Assembly (NCBI RefSeq): GCF_022014495.1
Contig: NZ_JAKLSQ010000024.1
Span: forward strand, 99,415-163,414
DNA length: 64,000 nt
Source: Sandaracinobacteroides sayramensis
GTDB taxonomy: Bacteria; Pseudomonadota; Alphaproteobacteria; Sphingomonadales; Sphingomonadaceae
Direction: 5' to 3'
Below, one piece after another: positions 34,556 through 43,822 of the stretch. Numbering within the stretch: position 1 is the stretch's first letter; each line of letters opens with the position of its first letter. The notes beneath the pieces were generated by a model. The model had not been told where the DNA came from. It did no database searches and saw only the letters and a list, made by a program, of their open reading frames with translations. The translations under genes and the position numbers were made by a program.

Positions 34556-35935
34556 ATGACCGAGACGGAAACCCCCCCGGCGATCGCCGACGACCGGCTG
34601 CGGCCGGAGCTGGTGCGCGCCGTCGAAACCGCGCTCGATCTCAGCGACGAAGGCGAAGTCCGGGCGCTGGTGAAGCCGCTGCACCCGGCCGACATCGCCG
34701 ACCTGTTCGAGCAGATCGACAGCGACCACCGCAGCCGGCTCGCCAACGCGCTCGGCACCGACCTCAACGCCGACGTCCTCGCCGAACTCAACGACTGGGT
34801 GCGCGACGAGGTGGTGGGCGAACTCCCCGCCGCGCAGGTCGCCGAAGCCGTTTCCGAGATGGACACGGACGACGCCGTCGCCCTCATCGAGGAGCTGGAG
34901 CCGGCGGAACAGGAAGCCGTCCTCGACGAGCTCTCCGCCGACGACCGCGAGGCGATCGAAACCGCGCTTTCCTACCCGGAGGATTCCGCCGGCCGGCTGA
35001 TGCAGCGCGAGCTGATCGCCGTGCCGGAGCATTGGACGGTCGGCGAAGTGATCGACCATCTGCGCGCCGAACAGAATGAAATCACCGATTTCTGGGAGAT
35101 TTTCGTCGTCTCCGCCGACGACAGGCCGGTCGGCACCCTGCGGCTGTCCTGGATATTGACGGCGCCGCGCTGGATATCGGTCACCGACGTGATGCAGCGC
35201 CAGCAGACGCTGATCCCGGTCGACATGGACCAGGAGGAAGTGGCCCTGCGCTTCCAGAAATACGCCCTGATCTCGGCCGCCGTCGTCGGCCGCGACGGCC
35301 GGCTGGAAGGTGTGATCACCGCCGACGACATCGTCCACATCGTGGCGGAAGAAGCCGGCGAGGACATATTGAAGCTGTCCGGCGCCGGCGACGGCGACAT
35401 CTTCGAGCCGGTGATCGACAGCTACAAGGCCCGCATCCGCTGGCTGGTCGCCAATCTCTTGACCGCCATCGTCTCCGCCAGCGTCATCGCCAGCTTCGGC
35501 GCCACCATCGAGAAGATGGTGGTGCTGGCCGCCCTCTCCCCCATCGTCGCCTCGATCGGCGGCAACACCGGCAACCAGACGATGGCCGTCATCGTCCGCG
35601 CGCTGGCCACCGGGCAGATGACGGACGCCAACACCCGGCGCACCATCGGCCGCGAAGCGGCGATCGCGCTGATGAACGGAGTCACCATCGCCCTGCTGCT
35701 CGGCGCCGGCGTGGCGCTGATCTTCAGCCATCCGCAACTGGGCCTGGTGATCGCCGCCGCCACGCTCTTCAACCTGCTGATCGCCGGCTTCGCCGGCGTG
35801 CTGGTGCCGCTCGGCCTGAAGCGCCTCGGAGTCGATCCGGCCGTCGCCTCCTCAGTGTTCGTGACGATGATCACCGATTCGATGGGCTTCCTGCTGTTCC
35901 TCGGGCTGGCGACCGCATCCGGCCTCGTGAAGTGA
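34556..35935 (+). CDS. mgtE: Magnesium transporter MgtE
   Basis: A 459-residue Mg2+ channel/transporter. An N-terminal helical MgtE domain (about 20-135, HPADIADLFEQI, DTDDAVALIEEL) is followed by paired CBS domains (about 140-260: YPEDSAGRLMQRELIAVPEHW, DVMQRQQTLIPVDMDQEEVA). A five-helix pore domain comes last, with the family signature VASIGGNTGNQTMAVIVRAL and MITDSMGFLLFLGLA. The cytosolic domains sense Mg2+ and close the pore when it is plentiful. Family length is about 450, so it is complete. The start at 34556 sits about 55 bases after the MgtC-like gene. Confidence 0.95.
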   Translation: MTETETPPAIADDRLRPELVRAVETALDLSDEGEVRALVKPLHPADIADLFEQIDSDHRSRLANALGTDLNADVLAELNDWVRDEVVGELPAAQVAEAVSEMDTDDAVALIEELEPAEQEAVLDELSADDREAIETALSYPEDSAGRLMQRELIAVPEHWTVGEVIDHLRAEQNEITDFWEIFVVSADDRPVGTLRLSWILTAPRWISVTDVMQRQQTLIPVDMDQEEVALRFQKYALISAAVVGRDGRLEGVITADDIVHIVAEEAGEDILKLSGAGDGDIFEPVIDSYKARIRWLVANLLTAIVSASVIASFGATIEKMVVLAALSPIVASIGGNTGNQTMAVIVRALATGQMTDANTRRTIGREAAIALMNGVTIALLLGAGVALIFSHPQLGLVIAAATLFNLLIAGFAGVLVPLGLKRLGVDPAVASSVFVTMITDSMGFLLFLGLATASGLVK

Positions 35936-35941
35936 CATGAT

Positions 35942-36349
35942 TTGAGCCGCCTCGGCCTCACCCGCGTCGCCTATGCCTGCCAGTCCTTCGAGGACCTGCT
36001 CGCCCGGCAGGCGCTGTTCACCCATGGGGCGGGCGCGGAAGCGCATGTGCGCCTCACCTCCGCCCGAATTCCGCGCCGCGACCTCACGGGCGGCTCGCTT
36101 TTCTGGATTCTGAAGCACAGCCTCATCGCCCGCCAGCCTATCCTCGGCGTCGAGGAAGCGGCGGGCGCGGAAGGCCCGATCGCCGTCATCCGCCTGAAAC
36201 CCGGCCCGATTCCCGTGGTTCCGGTGCACCGCCGCGCGCACCAGGGCTGGCGCTACCTGCCCGAGGAGCTATGGCCCGCCGACCAGTCGGGCAGCGAACC
36301 CCTACCGCCGGACCTCGCCGCGGAACTGGCCGGGCTGTCGCTCCTCTAG
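35942..36349 (+). CDS. DUF1489 family protein
   Basis: A 135-residue cytoplasmic protein of DUF1489, a family largely restricted to alphaproteobacteria and of unknown function. Characteristic segments are LTRVAYACQSFEDLLARQ, RIPRRDLTGGSLFWILKHSLIARQPILG and PVHRRAHQGWRYLPEE. The start is a TTG at 35942, six bases after the mgtE stop; the ATG at 35937 is out of frame and runs into TGA at once. The family match holds from about residue 5 onward, so the start is likely right within a few codons. It is probably co-transcribed with mgtE. Confidence 0.82.
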   Translation: MSRLGLTRVAYACQSFEDLLARQALFTHGAGAEAHVRLTSARIPRRDLTGGSLFWILKHSLIARQPILGVEEAAGAEGPIAVIRLKPGPIPVVPVHRRAHQGWRYLPEELWPADQSGSEPLPPDLAAELAGLSLL

Positions 36350-36369
36350 GCTGCAAACCCAACTTCCCC

Positions 36370-36396
36370 GTCACCCCGGGTCAAGCCCGGGGTGAC
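36370..36396. repeat. Palindromic intergenic repeat, copy 3 (short perfect hairpin)
   Basis: The arms GTCACCCCGGG and CCCGGGGTGAC are separated by five bases, a perfect 11-bp stem. This copy lacks the variable middle, as if the two ends of the longer unit had fused. Confidence 0.8.
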
Positions 36397-36424
36397 GAAA
36401 GGACAGCGAATCCCCAACCCAAAT

Positions 36425-36462
36425 CTTCTGCCGTTCGAATGGACTCATTCGAATGGCAGAAG
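36425..36462. terminator. Long hairpin between convergent genes
   Basis: CTTCTGCCGTTCGAATG, loop GACT, then CATTCGAATGGCAGAAG form a near-perfect 17-bp stem with one mismatch. It lies between the end of the DUF1489 gene (plus) and the end of the GIN-domain gene (minus), so it could serve both as a terminator, although no clear T-run follows. Confidence 0.5.
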
Positions 36463-36494
36463 GTCGTGGAAAAACAGCGGAATGGCGCTGCCGC

Positions 36495-37172
36495 CTAGCT
36501 GCAGCGGGTCGTCCCCGAGCCGGTCGTCCGCGTGGTACAGCGCGCGCCGCCCGTCACCACGACATTGCCCGAGCCGGTCACGTTCAGCGCCGCCGTGCCG
36601 GTCGCCTGCGCGTCGATATTCCCCGAGCCGGTCACCGTGGCGCTCACCGTCTCGCAACGGACCCTGGCGGCGTCGATTTCCCCGCTTCCGGTGGTGGTGA
36701 AACTCCCCTGGCCGCAGCGCCCGCCGCCGACATCGATATCGCCGGACCCGGACACCGCCAGGCTCAACGCCGGGGAGTCGACCGAAGCGATGTCCATATC
36801 CCCCGAGCCGCTGATCCGGCCGCCGAACGGGCCGCTGACCCGGTTGATCCCGATATCGCCCGAGCCGCTGATCGTGGCCGCCGAAAGCTTCGGCACGCTC
36901 ACCCGCACCTTAACCCCTTCCCGCGATGACCACTTGCCGCTTCCCTTCTTCGTGCCGATCAGCAGGCGTTTGCCGTCCACCCGGATATCCATCCGGTCGA
37001 GGTCGGCCGCCGCCCCTTCGGCCACGACCGAAACCCGGCCGCCCGTCGTCACCCGCACATCGGTGGAACCGGTCAGCACGATCTGTTCGAAGTCGCCGAC
37101 GGGAAAGCTGCGCTCGGCGGCAAGAGCGGGCGCGGCGGCGAAGGCAAGAATGAGGGCAAGCGAAAGGCGCAA
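36495..37172 (-). CDS. Exported DUF2807 (head GIN domain) protein
   Basis: A 225-residue exported protein from a TTG start at 37172. That start is chosen because GGGGAG lies seven bases before it and it gives the signal peptide (M)RLSLALILAFAAAPALA. The mature part is a DUF2807 beta-helix with the repeated motif SGSGDI/SGSGNI (at least seven near-repeats, e.g. ISGSGDIGIN, VSGSGDIDVGG, VTGSGNIDAQ), each forming one helical turn. The family is widespread and its function is unproven, with putative adhesin or surface roles suggested. Two cysteines near the C-terminus and one pair in the middle could form disulfides. Confidence 0.85.
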   Translation of the reverse strand: MRLSLALILAFAAAPALAAERSFPVGDFEQIVLTGSTDVRVTTGGRVSVVAEGAAADLDRMDIRVDGKRLLIGTKKGSGKWSSREGVKVRVSVPKLSAATISGSGDIGINRVSGPFGGRISGSGDMDIASVDSPALSLAVSGSGDIDVGGGRCGQGSFTTTGSGEIDAARVRCETVSATVTGSGNIDAQATGTAALNVTGSGNVVVTGGARCTTRTTGSGTTRCS

Positions 37173-37369
37173 GGATTTTCTCCCCGAATGCGTGGTCCCT
37201 CTCTCGCCCCGATCTACGCCGCGCAAGACCTCGGCACAAGCCCGGCAAAAGCCCTCCCCTTGCAGGGAGGGGCTGGGGTGGGGATACGCCACAAGCTCCA
37301 GCCCAAAACCCCACCCAGACAAAGAAAGGCGATCATGCGGTTTACAAACCAACTGACAAACCGACGGCA

Positions 37370-37394
37370 ATTGTCCAGTCGCCGACCGGACAAT
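37370..37394. repeat. Inverted repeat in the gap before the GIN-domain gene
   Basis: ATTGTCC and GGACAAT are separated by 11 bases. The 458-base gap 37173-37630 holds this, repeat copy 4 and the carD terminator hairpin, and no gene that I can support. Confidence 0.35.
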
Positions 37395-37411
37395 GGACAT
37401 TTCCAACACCC

Positions 37412-37503
37412 GTCACCCCGGGCTTGACCCGGGGTCCAGCTTTTCCGCCAGCGCAGCGCTTGAGGAAGACAGCTGGCCCCCGGGTCAAGCCCGGGTTGGC
37501 GAG
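37412..37503. repeat. Palindromic intergenic repeat, copy 4
   Basis: The left arm GTCACCCCGGGCTTGACCCG plus GGGTCCAGCTTTT is followed by about 25 variable bases. The right arm is AGCTGGCCCCCGGGTCAAGC followed by CCGGGTTGGCGA, with a slightly damaged end. Confidence 0.8.
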
Positions 37504-37582
37504 GGCGTTGCATAGCCGCCGCTTCCCACCGGAACCGAGGTTCGCCGCCTGGGCTTGCAAACCGCACAATCACCCAAGGAAA

Positions 37583-37612
37583 GGGCGCGGAAGGCCTTTC
37601 CCTTCCGCGCCC
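37583..37612 (-). terminator. Terminator hairpin after carD
   Basis: GGGCGCGGAAGG and CCTTCCGCGCCC form a perfect 12-bp stem around a six-base loop, about 20 bases past the carD stop. On the minus strand a pyrimidine-rich CTTTCCTT follows, consistent with an intrinsic terminator. Confidence 0.65.
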
Positions 37613-37630
37613 CTACCTCGTTCAGCGAGA

Positions 37631-38131
37631 TCAGGCCGCCTTCAGCACATCCTCGATCTCGCGCTGCGCGGCCGGCTCGTCGATATTCTTCATCGCCGCC
37701 ACTTCGCGCGCCAGCCGGCTGATGGCCGCCTCGAAGATCTGCCGTTCCGAATAGCTCTGCTCCGGCTGGTCTTCGGCGCGGTGCAGGTCGCGCACCACCT
37801 CGGCGATCGACACAAGGTCGCCCGAGTTGATCTTGGCTTCATATTCCTGCGCCCGGCGCGACCACATGATGCGCTTGATGCGCGGCTTGCCCTTCAGCGT
37901 CAGCAGCGCGTCCTTCAGCGTGGCCTCGCTCGAAAGCTTGCGCATGCCCACCGACTCGGCCTTGTTGGTGGGAACCTTCAGCGTCATCCGCTCCTTGTCG
38001 AAACGCAGCACATAAAGCTCGAGCTTCGCCCCGGCGATTTCGCTCGACTGGATTTCGATCACCCGACCCACGCCGTGCTTGGGGTACACGACATTGTCAC
38101 CCACCTGGAAGCTGAGTGCCTTTGCTGCCAT
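37631..38131 (-). CDS. carD: CarD-family transcriptional regulator
   Basis: A 166-residue CarD/CdnL-type protein that binds the RNA polymerase beta subunit and stabilises open promoter complexes, notably at rRNA and growth genes. The N-terminal RNAP-interacting Tudor-like domain is about residues 8-65 (FQVGDNVVYPKHGVGRVIEIQ, LELYVLRFDKERMTLKVP). The C-terminal helical DNA-binding domain follows (SRRAQEYEAKINSGDLVSIAEVVRDLHR, with the conserved W and basic residues). The length is usual for the alphaproteobacterial form. It reads away from a 694-base gap that separates it from recA. Confidence 0.93.
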   Translation of the reverse strand: MAAKALSFQVGDNVVYPKHGVGRVIEIQSSEIAGAKLELYVLRFDKERMTLKVPTNKAESVGMRKLSSEATLKDALLTLKGKPRIKRIMWSRRAQEYEAKINSGDLVSIAEVVRDLHRAEDQPEQSYSERQIFEAAISRLAREVAAMKNIDEPAAQREIEDVLKAA

Positions 38132-38825
38132 TGGATTCGCTATCCTTTCCTGTGGCCCGAGTCCGGATCCGCCGCTTTCTTCATCGCCGCCATCTGGCCC
38201 GTGCCGGCGATGCCCGAGCGGGGCATCCTGAGGCAGGGGCAGGGCTTTCAGACCAGCAACTCGGCAAACAGGAACACCTGCGAAAAGGGTTCCTCTGCGG
38301 ATACGTCCATGATCGGGCGTGATCGGGCGCTGGCTGAGGGGCGCTGACGAGGGGGCATGGGCAGAACCGGTCTCGCGCGACGACTTCTTGATCCCGGCGG
38401 GAGTTCCAAGCGAGACGCGGAACCCAACCGCCCGTTGACGATACCCGGGACAGACAAGCTAAAGAGCAAGGATCAAGGTGCAACGCACCCATACCCGGCC
38501 CGAAGCTATCCCGAGAGCCAAGCTCATAGCAGAAATATGACAGGAATTCCACCCTAAAGGGCGGATACAGGCCTTCCAGACGCCCAATTCGCTCGAACTG
38601 GGCGAGAAAACCCGTGGAAGTCCTTCCCGCCAAATGGATTCATCGAATGGCTCTTCGGCCCGGCAAAACAGTCATCGCGCATTCCCGAGGCAGAAAGACT
38701 CGGCAGACAGGTCCCGGCTACCGCCGAAGGTAAAGCAAACCCGCCCCGATGGAATCGCGGCGGCCTTGCGTCCGGGGCGTTTCGCCGCAAGCCTGCCCGC
38801 CCTGCCTCCGTGGCAGCGCCTTGCT
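38132..38825. other. 694-base gap between carD and recA with no recognised gene
   Basis: No coding frame here shows a family match or a believable ribosome site. It contains a hairpin at 38581-38604 (CGCCCAATTCG, CT, CGAACTGGGCG, one mismatch) and the promoter region of carD at its left end. I looked for a permuted tmRNA (tag codons, CCACCA end), RNase P RNA and SRP RNA signatures and found none that convinced me. A structured RNA remains possible given the size. Confidence 0.4.
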
Positions 38826-39851
<1,026 letters not shown>

Positions 39852-39935
39852 CTGAACCCCTTGCATACCGGCCCGCGCGAGCCTTGAGACCCTGCCAATC
39901 GCCTAGCCGCCACGGCCGCCATGCGCAAGCCCGCG

Positions 39936-39950
39936 TACCCTTTTTGTTCC
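39936..39950. promoter_or_regulatory. SOS (LexA) box upstream of recA
   Basis: GTAC-CCTTTTT-GTTC matches the alphaproteobacterial LexA site GTTC-N7-GTTC with one mismatch; on the minus strand it reads GAAC-N7-GTAC. It is 85 bases before the recA start, a normal distance for control of recA. Confidence 0.65.
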
Positions 39951-39979
39951 CGCCCTGCAAGCGCCGCGTCGCAATCGCC

Positions 39980-41113
39980 TCAAATCAGCTCGCGCACCCG
40001 CTCGCCCAGCGATTTCAGCGTGAACGGCTTGGCAAAAAAAGCGATGCCCAGCCCGGGCAGGGCGGCGCGCGCCGCCTCGTCCGCGAAGCCGGACACCAGC
40101 AGCACCGGCAAATCCGGGTGCGCCGCCCGGGCCGCGCGGGCCAGCGCGACTCCGTCCATCCCCGGCAGCCGAATGTCGGACAGCAGCAGCGACGGCCGCT
40201 CCCCCTCCAGCCGCTTCAGCGCCGCCTCGCCGTCCCCGGCCTGCCGCACCCGATAGCCATGCCGCTCCAGCCCGCGCGCCACCGACATGCGCAGCATCAG
40301 ATCGTCCTCCGCCAGCAGGATCACCGGCACCGGCGCCGCTGCCGGCCGCTCTTCGCGCAAGGGCGTCTCGGCCGCTTCCGGCAGATAAAGGGTGAAGCGT
40401 GCGCCCCCCAGCGCCGATCGGTCGTGCAACAGGAACCCGCCCGACTGCTTCACCAGCCCGAAGGCGGTGGAAAGGCCCAGCCCCTGCCCATCTGGGCGGG
40501 TGGAGAAATAGGGTTCGAAAATGCGCGCCGCATGCCTCGGGTCCACGCCCGGCCCGTCATCCTCCACGCTCAGCGCGCCATAGGGCTGCGCGGGCATGAA
40601 GCCGCGCCCGGCCTCGGGCCGCTGCCCCGGCGCCAGCCGCGCGGTGGAAAGCCGGATCCGCCCGCCCGGCCCCACCGCCGCCCGCGCGTTCAGCAGCAGG
40701 TTCACGACGGCCCGCTCCAGCGCCGTCGGGTCGATCCGAACCGAAACCGGGGCGCCCTTCTCGCGCTCGAACCCCGCCTGTTTCCCCAAAAGGGCTTCCA
40801 GCATCGGCGCGAAGCGGTCCAGCAGGCCGTCCAGCGGCGCCGTCACCGGCAGCAATATGTCCTGCCGGGAAAAGGCGAGGATCTGCCGGATCAGCCCGCT
40901 CGCCCGCCCGGCCTGGTCGATGATGGCGGACAGGTCGCGCGCATCCTCCCCGCCCATCGCGCCGCGCAATTGCAGCAGTTCGGCGGTGGCGACGATGCCG
41001 CCCAGCATGTTGTTGAGATCATGGGCAAGGCCGGCGGCCAACAGCCCCACCGCCTCCGTCCGGACCTTCGCCGGGCGGAAATCCGAACCGCCCAAATCCC
41101 CAACCGCCGACAT
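39980..41113 (-). CDS. Soluble hybrid histidine kinase with receiver domain (CckA-like core)
   Basis: A 377-residue protein from ATG 41113. An alternative start at 41197 has GAAGGGA close upstream and would add 28 residues. The phosphoacceptor helix is GLLAAGLAHDLNNMLGGIVA (His of AHDLNN). The ATPase domain follows with N-box VNLLLNARAAV, G1 VEDDGPGVD, F-box FEPYFSTR and G2 GQGLGLSTAFGLV. A C-terminal receiver has ILLAEDD, the phospho-Asp in LLLSDIRLPGMDG and Lys in FFAKPF. The kinase core resembles CckA (AHDFNN type), but there are no transmembrane or PAS segments, so it must sense something cytoplasmic or rely on a partner. It lies downstream of repeat copy 5. Confidence 0.87.
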   Translation of the reverse strand: MSAVGDLGGSDFRPAKVRTEAVGLLAAGLAHDLNNMLGGIVATAELLQLRGAMGGEDARDLSAIIDQAGRASGLIRQILAFSRQDILLPVTAPLDGLLDRFAPMLEALLGKQAGFEREKGAPVSVRIDPTALERAVVNLLLNARAAVGPGGRIRLSTARLAPGQRPEAGRGFMPAQPYGALSVEDDGPGVDPRHAARIFEPYFSTRPDGQGLGLSTAFGLVKQSGGFLLHDRSALGGARFTLYLPEAAETPLREERPAAAPVPVILLAEDDLMLRMSVARGLERHGYRVRQAGDGEAALKRLEGERPSLLLSDIRLPGMDGVALARAARAAHPDLPVLLVSGFADEAARAALPGLGIAFFAKPFTLKSLGERVRELI

Positions 41114-41206
41114 GCCGCCCGCCCGACCTTTCCTGCCCTGATGCAAGTCGGTCCACGGCCAGGCGGCCAAGCGTTTAACTTCAGGCTGAAGCCCCATATT
41201 CCCTTC

Positions 41207-41322
41207 GTCACCCCGGGCTTGACCCGGGGTCCAGCTTTCCCGCCACCAGGGCAAAAAGCCGGATCCCGGGTCAGGCCCGGGATGACGCAAATATATCAAT
41301 TACTTGTATGGCTTCTCAACCT
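41207..41322. repeat. Palindromic intergenic repeat, copy 5, with conserved flank
   Basis: The palindromic unit spans 41207-41286, with left arm GTCACCCCGGGCTTGACCCG and right arm ATCCCGGGTCAGGCCCGGGA. It is followed at 41294 by TATCAATTACTTGTATG and CTTCTCAACCTG, almost identical to the flank of copy 2. Confidence 0.8.
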
Positions 41323-41330
41323 GGGGGCGT

Positions 41331-41879
41331 TCAGCTTTTCAGGCTCAGCGCGCCATGCCGAAGGCTCTTCGCGCGCTGCCGCCGCTGCCAGCGCTGCCCC
41401 ACCCAGATCCGCCAACCCAGATGCACGCCGAAAAAGCCGATGACCGCCGACACCAGCGCGAACAGCAGCAGCCCTACATAGGTCGGGCCGGCCAGCGTCA
41501 CCATCCACATCAGGCTGCGCTCGATGACCCCGGCGTCGGGGGAAAGGGCGAGGATCGTGTCGGTCTGCAGCCGCAGCACCGCTCGCCCCACCTTGTAGGC
41601 GAGGAAGTAGATGAAGGGCACGGTCAGCGGGTTGGTCACGAAGGTGGCCAGCGCCGCCACCGGCAGGTTCGCCCGCGCGCCCACGGCGAACAGGGCAGCA
41701 AAGGGCGTCTGCGCAACGGGAACGGCGAAGCCGGAAAACAGCCCCAGCGCCGTGCCGCGCGCCACGCCGCGGCGGTTGAACCGCCAGATGAGCGGGCTGG
41801 ACAGGTGGACGGCGAAGGGCTGCAGCCAGCGACTGGCCATCAGCTCCTCTCTCGTCGGTATCCTGAACCAGTCCCGCAA
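41331..41879 (-). CDS. DUF2062 membrane protein
   Basis: A 182-residue inner-membrane protein of DUF2062. Typical features are the N-terminal amphipathic part (SSPLIWRFNRRGVARGTALGLFSGFAVPVAQTPFAALFAV), the NLPVAALATFVTNPLTVPFIYFLAYKVG segment with conserved NP, and C-terminal helices (SLMWMVTLAGPTYVGLLLFALVSAVIGFFGVHLGWRIW). The function is not established; the family is common next to DNA-repair or glycosyltransferase genes. It reads in the same direction as the kinase and recA, with repeat copy 5 just beyond its end. Confidence 0.85.
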   Translation of the reverse strand: MRDWFRIPTREELMASRWLQPFAVHLSSPLIWRFNRRGVARGTALGLFSGFAVPVAQTPFAALFAVGARANLPVAALATFVTNPLTVPFIYFLAYKVGRAVLRLQTDTILALSPDAGVIERSLMWMVTLAGPTYVGLLLFALVSAVIGFFGVHLGWRIWVGQRWQRRQRAKSLRHGALSLKS

Positions 41880-42067
41880 CGCTTCGTCCTCTTAAGACCC
41901 TGCCGGGCCTCTTTTCATCGCTTCAAGGCTCGGCTGGCCCGACTTTACGGCAAAGATGTGACTGCCACGGCCGCTCTGCAACCGATCCGGCGATTTTTCC
42001 GACGGAATGCGTCGGCGGGGCTCGCCACAAGCGCCGAGCTGGCGGATCATCAACCACCGCCTCCCCC

Positions 42068-42175
42068 GTCACCCCGGGCTTGACCCGGGGTCCAGCTTTC
42101 TTGCGCGCCGGAGTTGGCGGATCGTCTTCGAGTGTCGGGCAAAATAGCTGGACCCCGGGTCAAGCCCGGGGTGAC
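42068..42175. repeat. Palindromic intergenic repeat, copy 6 (most complete)
   Basis: The arms GTCACCCCGGGCTTGACCCG...GGTCCAGCT and AGCTGGACCCCGGGTCAAGC...CGGGGTGAC are perfect reverse complements over about 32 bases around a variable middle of about 45. It can be taken as the type copy of the family. Confidence 0.88.
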
Positions 42176-42250
42176 GGGCAAAGTCGATGCAAAGCGCCGC
42201 AGGCAATCAACAAATCCGCGCGCACGACCCGCCCATTTCACCACCACCCG

Positions 42251-42284
42251 AAAAAAAGAGGGTGCAGGGAAATCATTTCCCTGC
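42251..42284 (-). terminator. Intrinsic terminator of the dapA-smpB operon
   Basis: Read on the minus strand, GCAGGGAAA, a three-base loop and TTTCCCTGC form a 9-bp stem. It is followed by ACCCTC and a run of seven T. A second perfect hairpin lies just upstream at 42291-42309 (GAAGGGGC, AGA, GCCCCTTC). Both are within 110 bases of the smpB stop. The rest of the gap 41880-42357 holds repeat copy 6 and no gene. Confidence 0.75.
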
Positions 42285-42357
42285 CGGGGTGAAGGGGCAG
42301 AGCCCCTTCAGACATCCCAGTGTCGCCATCCGAGTGCGCCGGAGGCACACACCCCGC

Positions 42358-42837
42358 CTACCCCCGCTCGCGCAGCAACCGCCCCTGTTCGCGCTTCCAG
42401 TCCTTTTCCTTCTCGTGCGCGCGTTTGTCGTGCAGCTTGCGGCCCTTGGCCAGCGCCAGTTCCATCTTCGCCTTGCCGCGCTCGTTGAAATAGACGGAGA
42501 GCGGCACCAGCGTCATCCCCTGCCGGGCGACGGCGCCGTGCAGCTTGGTGATTTCCCGCTGCGTCAACAACAGCTTGCGCACCCGGCGCGGCTCATGGTT
42601 GAAGCGGTTGCCGTGGCTCCATTCGGGGATATGGGCGTTCACCAGCCAGATTTCGCCATTCTTCACCTCGGCATAGGATTCGGCGATATTGCCTTCACCC
42701 GAACGCAGGGCCTTCACCTCGGTCCCGGTCAGCACGATCCCGGCGTCATAGACATCCTCGAAGGCATATTCGTAGCGCGCGCGCCGGTTCTCGGCGACGG
42801 TCTTCACCTTGGTGGGGGATGGTCTGGGGCGTGCCAT
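42358..42837 (-). CDS. smpB: SsrA-binding protein SmpB
   Basis: A 159-residue RNA-binding protein that delivers tmRNA to stalled ribosomes in trans-translation. Conserved SmpB features are [45 protein letters not shown], the [11 protein letters not shown] segment, [13 protein letters not shown] and the C-terminal [29 protein letters not shown] tail. That tail folds into the ribosomal A-site path. Its length is standard. It follows dapA by nine bases on the same strand, an arrangement common in sphingomonads, and ends at an intrinsic terminator. No tmRNA gene was recognised in the window. Confidence 0.96.
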   Translation of the reverse strand: MARPRPSPTKVKTVAENRRARYEYAFEDVYDAGIVLTGTEVKALRSGEGNIAESYAEVKNGEIWLVNAHIPEWSHGNRFNHEPRRVRKLLLTQREITKLHGAVARQGMTLVPLSVYFNERGKAKMELALAKGRKLHDKRAHEKEKDWKREQGRLLRERG

Positions 42838-42846
42838 GCCAGTGAT

Positions 42847-43728
42847 TTAGGGCGCGATGCCCGCGTGCGCCAGCGCCGCGTCCACGGCGGCGCGCGAGGC
42901 GGCCGAAGGCTCGACGATCGGCAGCCGCGTGTCGGCCTGCATCCGCCCGATCCCGGCCAGCGCATATTTCGTCGGCCCCGGCGAGGCGTCGGTGAACAGC
43001 GCCCGGTGCAGCGGGTAGAGCTGGTCCTGCAAGGCCAGCGCCGAGGCGAAGTCGCCGGTAAGGCAGGCCTTCACCTGCTGCGCGTTCAGCGCCGGCGCCA
43101 CATTCGCGGTCACCGAGATGGCGCCATGCCCGCCATGGGCGATGATCCCCAGCGTCATGTAATCATTGCCGGACAGGATCAGGAAATCCGGCCCGCATTC
43201 CTGGCGGATCTGGGAAATCCGCTCGATATCGCCGGTGGATTCCTTGCAGCCGATGATGTTCGGATGATCGGCGAGCTCGGCCATCGTCTCGGTCGCCATG
43301 TCGATTCCGGAGCGGCCGGGGATGTTGTAGATCAGGATGGGCAGCGGCCCATGGTCGGCCAGATGGCGGAAATGCGCGATCATCCCGCGCTGGCCGGGCT
43401 TGTTGTAATAGGGGCAGACGACGAGGGCCACATCCGCCCCGGCGCTGGCCGCCGATTCCATATGGTGCAGCGCCACCGCCGTGTCGTTGGAGCCGCAGCC
43501 GGCGATCACCGGCACCCGGCCGCGCGCGGCCTTCACCGTCAGCGCCACCACATGGTCATGCTCTTCGATGGAAAGCGTCGCCGATTCCCCGGTGGTGCCG
43601 CAAGGCACCAGCCCGGACGAGCCCTCCGACAGCTGCCAGTCGACGAAGGCCTCGAACGCTTTCTCGTCCACCCGGCCGTCGCGAAAGGGCGTGACAAGGG
43701 CTGGGATGGAACCGGAAATGCTGAGCAT
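42847..43728 (-). CDS. dapA: 4-hydroxy-tetrahydrodipicolinate synthase
   Basis: A 293-residue (beta/alpha)8 lyase that condenses pyruvate with aspartate semialdehyde, the first committed step to diaminopimelate and lysine. Catalytic and signature residues are visible: GTTGESATL (Thr of the proton relay), VVCPYYNKPGQRGM (Tyr), IYNIPGRSGIDM (Tyr and carboxylate-binding Arg) and IIGCKESTGD (Schiff-base Lys). The length is normal. It is the first gene of a two-gene unit with smpB and is divergent from the lytic transglycosylase gene, with a 94-base gap between start codons. Confidence 0.96.
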   Translation of the reverse strand: MLSISGSIPALVTPFRDGRVDEKAFEAFVDWQLSEGSSGLVPCGTTGESATLSIEEHDHVVALTVKAARGRVPVIAGCGSNDTAVALHHMESAASAGADVALVVCPYYNKPGQRGMIAHFRHLADHGPLPILIYNIPGRSGIDMATETMAELADHPNIIGCKESTGDIERISQIRQECGPDFLILSGNDYMTLGIIAHGGHGAISVTANVAPALNAQQVKACLTGDFASALALQDQLYPLHRALFTDASPGPTKYALAGIGRMQADTRLPIVEPSAASRAAVDAALAHAGIAP

Positions 43729-43822
43729 GATCTGACCTTTGGGACCACAGGTGCCGAAAGCGGCGCGAATGCCGCCCCGGCAAAGCTTGGCGCGGGCGGC
43801 GGCTCTGCCTAAAGACTAACCC

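Noticed and set aside
33905..35737. A 610-codon open frame on the minus strand opposite mgtE and the MgtC-like gene
   Set aside because: Asp/Gly/His-rich shadow of clear membrane transporter genes, with no ribosome site or motif.
36495..36900. SGSGD/SGSGN repeats as a DNA tandem repeat element
   Set aside because: They are protein-level beta-helix repeats of the DUF2807 gene with diverged codons, so not a separate DNA repeat.
38132..38825. A permuted tmRNA (ssrA) beside recA
   Set aside because: No tag-peptide codons of the AND- type and no acceptor end with CCACCA were found on either strand.
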